A stretch of DNA of 36,355 bases from Gemmatimonadota bacterium (GTDB taxonomy: Bacteria > Latescibacterota > UBA2968 > UBA8231). The stretch is from NCBI GenBank assembly GCA_018673255.1, contig JABHDC010000212.1, forward strand, positions 1-36,355, given 5' to 3'. The translations under genes and the position numbers were made by a program. The notes beneath the pieces were generated by a model that had not been told where the DNA came from, did no database searches, and worked only from the letters and a program-made list of their open reading frames with translations. Positions 32,671-36,355 of this stretch are shown piece by piece; within the stretch, counting starts at the first letter, position 1, and each line of letters starts with the position of its first letter.

Positions 32671-32823
32671 CAGGACTTGCCCTATGGGGGCAATTGTTTC
32701 CTGTCGGCTGTGTACCCGCACCGTTGCACGGTTCTTGGGTGCCACAGTCCGAGCGTTGTAATCCATTATAAAACAGTGTCTTATGTTGTATCTCTGTGGT
32801 CCCTGATTATGTGGGGACGGCCG

Positions 32824-32839
32824 GGGCATGCTTGTTGCT
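32824..32839 (+). promoter_or_regulatory. Sigma-54-like promoter for fliO-fliP-fliQ-fliR-flhB
   Basis: GGGCATG, four bases, then TTGCT gives GG at 32825-32826 and GC at 32837-32838 with ten bases between, 10 of 12 positions matching the consensus TGGCACG-N4-TTGCW. It lies about 180 bases before fliO. Confidence 0.55.
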
Positions 32840-33018
32840 CAACCAGCTGCGTGCACATCGCGTGAAGGATTCACGAGGTGTGCATGGCCCACGTCGTAGT
32901 GGGTGGGGTATCGTGGCCGCGTCAGACCTGGATTTCAGGTCGTGTCGGTCGTCAGATCGAACCACCAAGCTGCTGGATGGACAAGGATATGCCGAACCGT
33001 TCCCAGGGAGGGATCAAG

Positions 33019-33618
33019 GTGGCTTTACTGGCCAAGCGTCGGGCGCGGGCCGGTCTACTGGCTCTGGTGCTGATGGTTGCGCCGGTCGCTGAGGGCGTCG
33101 CCCAGGATGCAGACGCTCCCGCCACGAATGAGCCGACGGTGATGGAGAGCATGCCATCAGAGGTGGTCGCAACACAGCCACTGGCCGTCGATGAGTTACA
33201 GGCCGCCGATGCTGAACTGCCCCTGTGGGCGGAAGAGGCGGGTGACGGCAACGAAATCTCCATGTTTCCCCTGATCGCGAAAGTCAGTATCGGCCTTGGC
33301 CTTGTCGTTGCCCTTGCATGGGGATCGGTTTGGCTGCTGCGCCGCACGACCTTGGGGCAGGGCGCCGTCGGAGGCAGTTCGACCGTCCGCGTCATGGAGC
33401 GTACGTGGCTCGGTCCCAAGAAAGCCATCTTTCTCGTCGATATCGCTGGACGGACGCTGGCCCTGGGTGTCACGGACGATCAGATCAGCGTCCTGTCTGC
33501 CTGGGAGGAAGGGCAGATTGATATCACCCAGCCCCAGACGACGCCCGGCGTCTTCGCCGTGCAATTGAAGTCTCTGCTCAAGCGCGGTGCAGTGGTTGAG
33601 CAGGAGGTGGGCGCATGA
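33019..33618 (+). CDS. fliO: Flagellar biosynthetic protein FliO
   Basis: 199 residues from GTG 33019, chosen because GGGAGGG ends six bases upstream and because the protein then opens with a signal-like sequence ([26 protein letters not shown]). An open extension to 32878 lacks a ribosome site. A second hydrophobic span occurs near residues 80-102 ([23 protein letters not shown]), followed by the cytoplasmic FliO domain: [37 protein letters not shown]. FliO helps assemble the FliP ring. Its stop overlaps fliP (ATGA). Confidence 0.88.
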   Translation: MALLAKRRARAGLLALVLMVAPVAEGVAQDADAPATNEPTVMESMPSEVVATQPLAVDELQAADAELPLWAEEAGDGNEISMFPLIAKVSIGLGLVVALAWGSVWLLRRTTLGQGAVGGSSTVRVMERTWLGPKKAIFLVDIAGRTLALGVTDDQISVLSAWEEGQIDITQPQTTPGVFAVQLKSLLKRGAVVEQEVGA

Positions 33619-34385
33619 TGTGCCTGCGAAGCCATCGCCGCTGGTTCACACTTCTGGGCCTGGTCGCCGTTCTGGCCGCGTGTGCCGCCGAACCGGTCGA
33701 CGCTCAGATATTGCCGAAAATCAGTCTCCAGTTGGAGGACTCGCAGAATGGCGGTGATGCAGCCGTCTCGCTGCAGATCATCTTCCTCCTGACGATCCTG
33801 TCTCTGGCGCCGTCCATTCTGATCATGATGACGTCCTTCACGCGCATCGTCGTCGTCCTGTCCTTCCTGAGGCAGGCGATTGGCACCAACGGTCAGATGC
33901 CACCGAACCAGCTGATCATCGGGCTGGCGCTGTTTCTGAGCTTCTTCGTCATGGCCCCCGTGTGGGAACGCGTGAACAATGACGCGATCCAGCCGTTGAT
34001 CGAAGACGAGATCCCCTATAAGGAAGCGCTTGATCGAGGTATGGAGCCGCTGCGTGAGTTCATGATGCGGCAGACCCGACAGAAGGACATGGCCCTGTTC
34101 GTCCGAATGGCCCGCATGCCGCAGCCGGCGAATCGCTCTGACATCCCCAACTCGGTCCTCATTCCCAGCTTCATCATCAGCGAACTGAAGACCTCATTCC
34201 AGATCGGTTTCATCCTCTTCATTCCCTTCCTCATCATCGACCTGGTCGTCTCCAGCATTCTGCTGTCGATGGGTATGATGATGTTGCCACCGATCATGGT
34301 CTCTCTGCCCTTCAAGATTCTTCTCTTCGTCCTCGTCGATGGCTGGAACCTCGTGGTTCAGTCATTGGTGAAGTCCTTCAACTGA
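33615..34385 (+). CDS. fliP: Flagellar export gate protein FliP
   Basis: 256 residues. A signal sequence (basic start, then [13 protein letters not shown]) ends either at a lipobox-like LAAC or at VDAQ; FliP is normally processed by signal peptidase I. The export-gate core is unmistakable: [58 protein letters not shown], then [41 protein letters not shown]. Several copies of FliP with FliQ and FliR form the secretion pore. Overlaps fliO by four bases; fliQ follows after 12. Confidence 0.97.
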   Translation: MMCLRSHRRWFTLLGLVAVLAACAAEPVDAQILPKISLQLEDSQNGGDAAVSLQIIFLLTILSLAPSILIMMTSFTRIVVVLSFLRQAIGTNGQMPPNQLIIGLALFLSFFVMAPVWERVNNDAIQPLIEDEIPYKEALDRGMEPLREFMMRQTRQKDMALFVRMARMPQPANRSDIPNSVLIPSFIISELKTSFQIGFILFIPFLIIDLVVSSILLSMGMMMLPPIMVSLPFKILLFVLVDGWNLVVQSLVKSFN

Positions 34386-34397
34386 GGTCAATGCAAC

Positions 34398-34667
34398 GTG
34401 AGTCCCGAATTCGTCATCAAGCTGGGTCAGGAGACCCTGACGCTGATCATGTTCATCGCGGGTCCGGTTCTCATCGTCGCCCTCGTCGTGGGTCTGGCCG
34501 TCAGCATCTTCCAGGCTGTCACGCAGGTACACGAGATGACTCTGACCTTCATCCCCAAAATCATCGCCGTGGGAGCGACGATCATCCTCGTCCTTCCCTG
34601 GATGATGCAGCGGATGATCGATTTCACGACGCGGCTGCTGTCCGCGATTCCCACGTTGATTGGCTGA
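34398..34667 (+). CDS. fliQ: Flagellar export gate protein FliQ
   Basis: 89 residues with two hydrophobic hairpin helices, about 15-40 and 53-75. Family pattern: GQETLTLIMFIAGPVLIVALVVGLAVSIFQAVTQVHEMTLTFIPKIIAVG, ending WMMQRMIDFTTRLLSAIP. GTG 34398 start. It packs outside the FliP-FliR pore. fliR begins 12 bases after. Confidence 0.96.
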   Translation: MSPEFVIKLGQETLTLIMFIAGPVLIVALVVGLAVSIFQAVTQVHEMTLTFIPKIIAVGATIILVLPWMMQRMIDFTTRLLSAIPTLIG

Positions 34668-34679
34668 GAAAGCCACACC

Positions 34680-35450
34680 GTGGAATACTGGCTCGAACAG
34701 TTCCATGTCTTTCTCCTCGTACTGCTCAGAGTCAGTGCGCTGCTGGTTGTGGCGCCGATCTTCGGTCATCGTACGTGGCTGGCGCGTGCCAAGGTCGGAC
34801 TCGCCTTCACCGTATCGATTGTCCTGTTCCCAATGGTGGCGGATCAGCCGCTGGATATCCCCACAGGCGTGCTGCCTTATGCACTGCTGATGATTCGCGA
34901 AGTGTTGATGGGCGTCGCCATGGGATTCGTCGTCCTGTTGCTGTTCGTGGGTGTTCAATTTGCTGGCCAGTTGGCCGGTCTGCAGATGGGATTCGGCATC
35001 GTCAATGTCATCGACCCCCAGTCTTCCCAACAGATTTCTGTCATGGGGCAGTTCCTCAACATCCTGGCGATCCTGCTCATGCTGAGCCTGAATGGGCATC
35101 ACACGATCATCGCAGGTCTGGTCGCCAGTTTCGAGACCATCCCCCTTGGAGGTGTCGTGCTCAAGGCAGGGCTGATGCACAAGATGATCGCCATGTCCAC
35201 GCAGGTCTTTGTCATTGCCGTGAAGATCGCATCGCCGATCATGATGGCCCTGTTCCTGGTTACTGCCGCGATGGGCGTTCTGGCCCGCACCGTACCGCAG
35301 ATGAATGTGTTCATGGTCGGTTTTCCCTTACAGATCTCCGTGGGACTTGGCGCCTTCCTCGTCAGCATGCCGCTATTCGCCATGTTGGTGGAGCGTCTCA
35401 TCCTTGCAATGCGCCGTGACCTGCTGGTCATGGTCGACTTCATGCACTGA
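34680..35450 (+). CDS. fliR: Flagellar export gate protein FliR
   Basis: 256 residues, about six membrane segments. The GTG start leads into WLEQFHVFLLVLLRVSALLVVAPIFGH. The core has RVSALLVVAPIFG, REVLMGVAMGFVVLLLFVGVQFAGQLAGLQMGFGIVNVIDPQ and a C-terminal part with LGAFLVSMPLFAMLVERLI. One FliR closes the FliP ring. flhB follows after 12 bases, completing the usual P-Q-R-B order. Confidence 0.95.
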   Translation: MEYWLEQFHVFLLVLLRVSALLVVAPIFGHRTWLARAKVGLAFTVSIVLFPMVADQPLDIPTGVLPYALLMIREVLMGVAMGFVVLLLFVGVQFAGQLAGLQMGFGIVNVIDPQSSQQISVMGQFLNILAILLMLSLNGHHTIIAGLVASFETIPLGGVVLKAGLMHKMIAMSTQVFVIAVKIASPIMMALFLVTAAMGVLARTVPQMNVFMVGFPLQISVGLGAFLVSMPLFAMLVERLILAMRRDLLVMVDFMH

Positions 35451-35462
35451 GTCTGATGAGCG

Positions 35463-36355
35463 ATGGCTGAAGAATCCTTCCAGGAAAAGACCGAGCAGGC
35501 GACGCCCAAACGGCGTGAGGACTCTCGCAACAAGGGACAGGTGGCGAGATCTGCCGAGTTGTCCTCGGTGGCAATCCTTGCAGCCGCGCTACTCGGACTC
35601 TGGGGCCTGGGTGGCTACATGTTGAGGGGGATCAAGGGTGTGATGGTGGAGACCTTCAACGAGGGATACGCCATCGAACTGAATGCCATCTCCGTCGGCT
35701 CTTACGTGAGGGCATGGATGAGTGACTTTGCCCTGATCGTGGGGCCGATGATGTTGTTCCTCGTCGTCGTCGCCATCCTGGTGAATGTGGCGCAGGTGGG
35801 AATCCTGTTCACCGGAAAACCTCTGATGCCGAAGGCTGATCGCATCAGCCCCTTGAGCGGGATCAAGCGCATCTTCTCCAAGAAGGGCCTGGTGGAACTG
35901 GCCAAGAGCCTGTTCAAGGTCTTCGTCGTCGGCCTGGTCACCTATCTCACACTGACGTCCGCGGCCGATGGGATCTTCGCCTTCATGCAGATGAATGTGT
36001 CGCAGATCTTCGATCTGAGCACTGACCTGGTGTTCGATCTTGGGGTTCGACTCGTGCTGCTGCTGCTGTTCATGGCGATCCTCGACTATGCCTTCCAGCG
36101 CTTCGACTACGAGCAGAGCATGAAAATGACGAAGCAAGAAGTGAAGCAGGAGCTCAAGCAGCAGGAAGGCGATCCCATGATCCGCTCTCGCGTCCGTTCT
36201 CTGCAGCGTGAAATGTCGCAGCAGCGCATGATGTCGGATGTGGGTGAGGCGGATGTCGTCGTCACCAATCCGACCCACCTGGCAATCGCAATCAAATACG
36301 ACGCCGAGAACATGCACGCACCAGTCATACTGGCGAAGGGGCAGCGATTGGTTGC
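35463..36355 (+). CDS. flhB: Flagellar export switch protein FlhB (3' end missing)
   Basis: The gene runs off the right edge after about 297 codons. ATG 35463 begins a typical cytoplasmic lead (EKTEQATPKRREDSRNKGQVARSAEL), then four transmembrane segments (about 37-55, 90-110, 147-165, 190-210). The soluble part starts with MKMTKQEVKQELKQQEGDPMIRSRVR, and the autocleavage site NPTH lies at residues 269-272, as in enteric FlhB. Cleavage after Asn269 permits the change from hook to filament export under FliK. The remaining 50 or so residues lie outside the window. Confidence 0.96.
   Translation, partial: MAEESFQEKTEQATPKRREDSRNKGQVARSAELSSVAILAAALLGLWGLGGYMLRGIKGVMVETFNEGYAIELNAISVGSYVRAWMSDFALIVGPMMLFLVVVAILVNVAQVGILFTGKPLMPKADRISPLSGIKRIFSKKGLVELAKSLFKVFVVGLVTYLTLTSAADGIFAFMQMNVSQIFDLSTDLVFDLGVRLVLLLLFMAILDYAFQRFDYEQSMKMTKQEVKQELKQQEGDPMIRSRVRSLQREMSQQRMMSDVGEADVVVTNPTHLAIAIKYDAENMHAPVILAKGQRLV

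Larger units (their letters stand above)
32567..33018. other. Gap between fliN and fliO: structured 3' end and promoter
   Basis: About 450 bases with no convincing gene; only a run-on in the fliO frame (to 32878) and an unsupported short ORF at 32653 occur. The left part holds inverted repeats after fliN (32577-32596 and 32629-32670). Next is an AT-richer stretch near 32755-32800 and then the sigma-54-like site at 32824-32839. The right end has the GGGAGGG ribosome site used by fliO. It looks like the boundary between two transcription units. Confidence 0.6.

Noticed and set aside
32653..32865. 70-codon plus-strand ORF in the fliN-fliO gap
   Set aside because: No ribosome site, an inconsistent composition, and it overlaps the inverted repeats and the sigma-54-like promoter.
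32878..33018. N-terminal extension of fliO
   Set aside because: The GTG at 33019 has a strong GGGAGGG and gives a normal signal-like start; the extension looks non-coding.
34391..35419. 342-codon plus-strand frame across fliQ and fliR
   Set aside because: It is a shadow of two well-recognised export genes in other frames; its translation has no family features.

Overview
The window is about 36 kb of GC-rich bacterial DNA from a diderm (Gram-negative-type) flagellated organism. The envelope evidence is a lipoprotein with FG-GAP repeats, mpl-ldcA peptidoglycan recycling genes, an O-antigen-ligase-like polymerase and a complete flagellar export core. FG-GAP/ASPIC-UnbV, lamin-tail-domain and HEAT proteins beside flagellar genes under sigma-54-type promoters would suit a deep-branching lineage such as the FCB group or a deltaproteobacterium-like phylum. 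The sequence alone does not fix the taxonomy. I see no rRNA, tRNA, CRISPR array, insertion sequence or phage gene.

Region 1 (about 1-6650, mostly minus strand) has housekeeping and accessory genes: an FG-GAP/UnbV lipoprotein, a secreted lamin-tail-domain protein, a lone receiver-domain response regulator (plus strand), and a minus-strand operon mpl - ldcA - HEAT-repeat protein. In mpl-ldcA the start and stop codons overlap, which suggests joint peptidoglycan recycling.

Region 2 (6765-16650, plus strand) is a tight seven-gene envelope-glycan operon. In order: membrane-anchored helical protein of unknown function, GT2 glycosyltransferase, atypical SDR epimerase-like protein, WecA/WbpL-type polyprenyl-phosphate glycosyl-1-phosphate transferase, a sulfatase-fold protein fused to a VanZ-like membrane domain, an O-antigen ligase/polymerase fused to TPRs, and a DPMS/ArnC-type GT2. 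Four of the junctions overlap. The set reads as initiation, extension, modification and ligation of a lipid-linked surface glycan. The sulfatase-VanZ protein, with Thr in place of the usual Cys/Ser, is its most unusual member.

Region 3 (17025 to the right edge, plus strand) is a flagellar supercluster: flgB, flgC, a small unknown gene, a lytic transglycosylase, fliE, fliF, fliH, fliI, fliJ, fliK, flgD, flgE, flbD, motA, motB, fliL, fliM, fliN, fliO, fliP, fliQ, fliR and flhB (cut by the window edge). fliG is missing from its usual place between fliF and fliH and occurs nowhere else in the window. A secreted lytic transglycosylase sits in the rod-gene block, where it could open the peptidoglycan for the rod. 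Three GG-N10-GC sites matching sigma-54 (-24/-12) promoters precede flgB, motB and fliO, and a sigma-28-like site precedes flgE. This suggests the cluster is read as several sigma-54-controlled units. Gaps inside it hold strong inverted repeats, a 24-bp tandem repeat beginning at the fliK stop, and a 22-codon ORF with a strong ribosome binding site that overlaps the flgD start.
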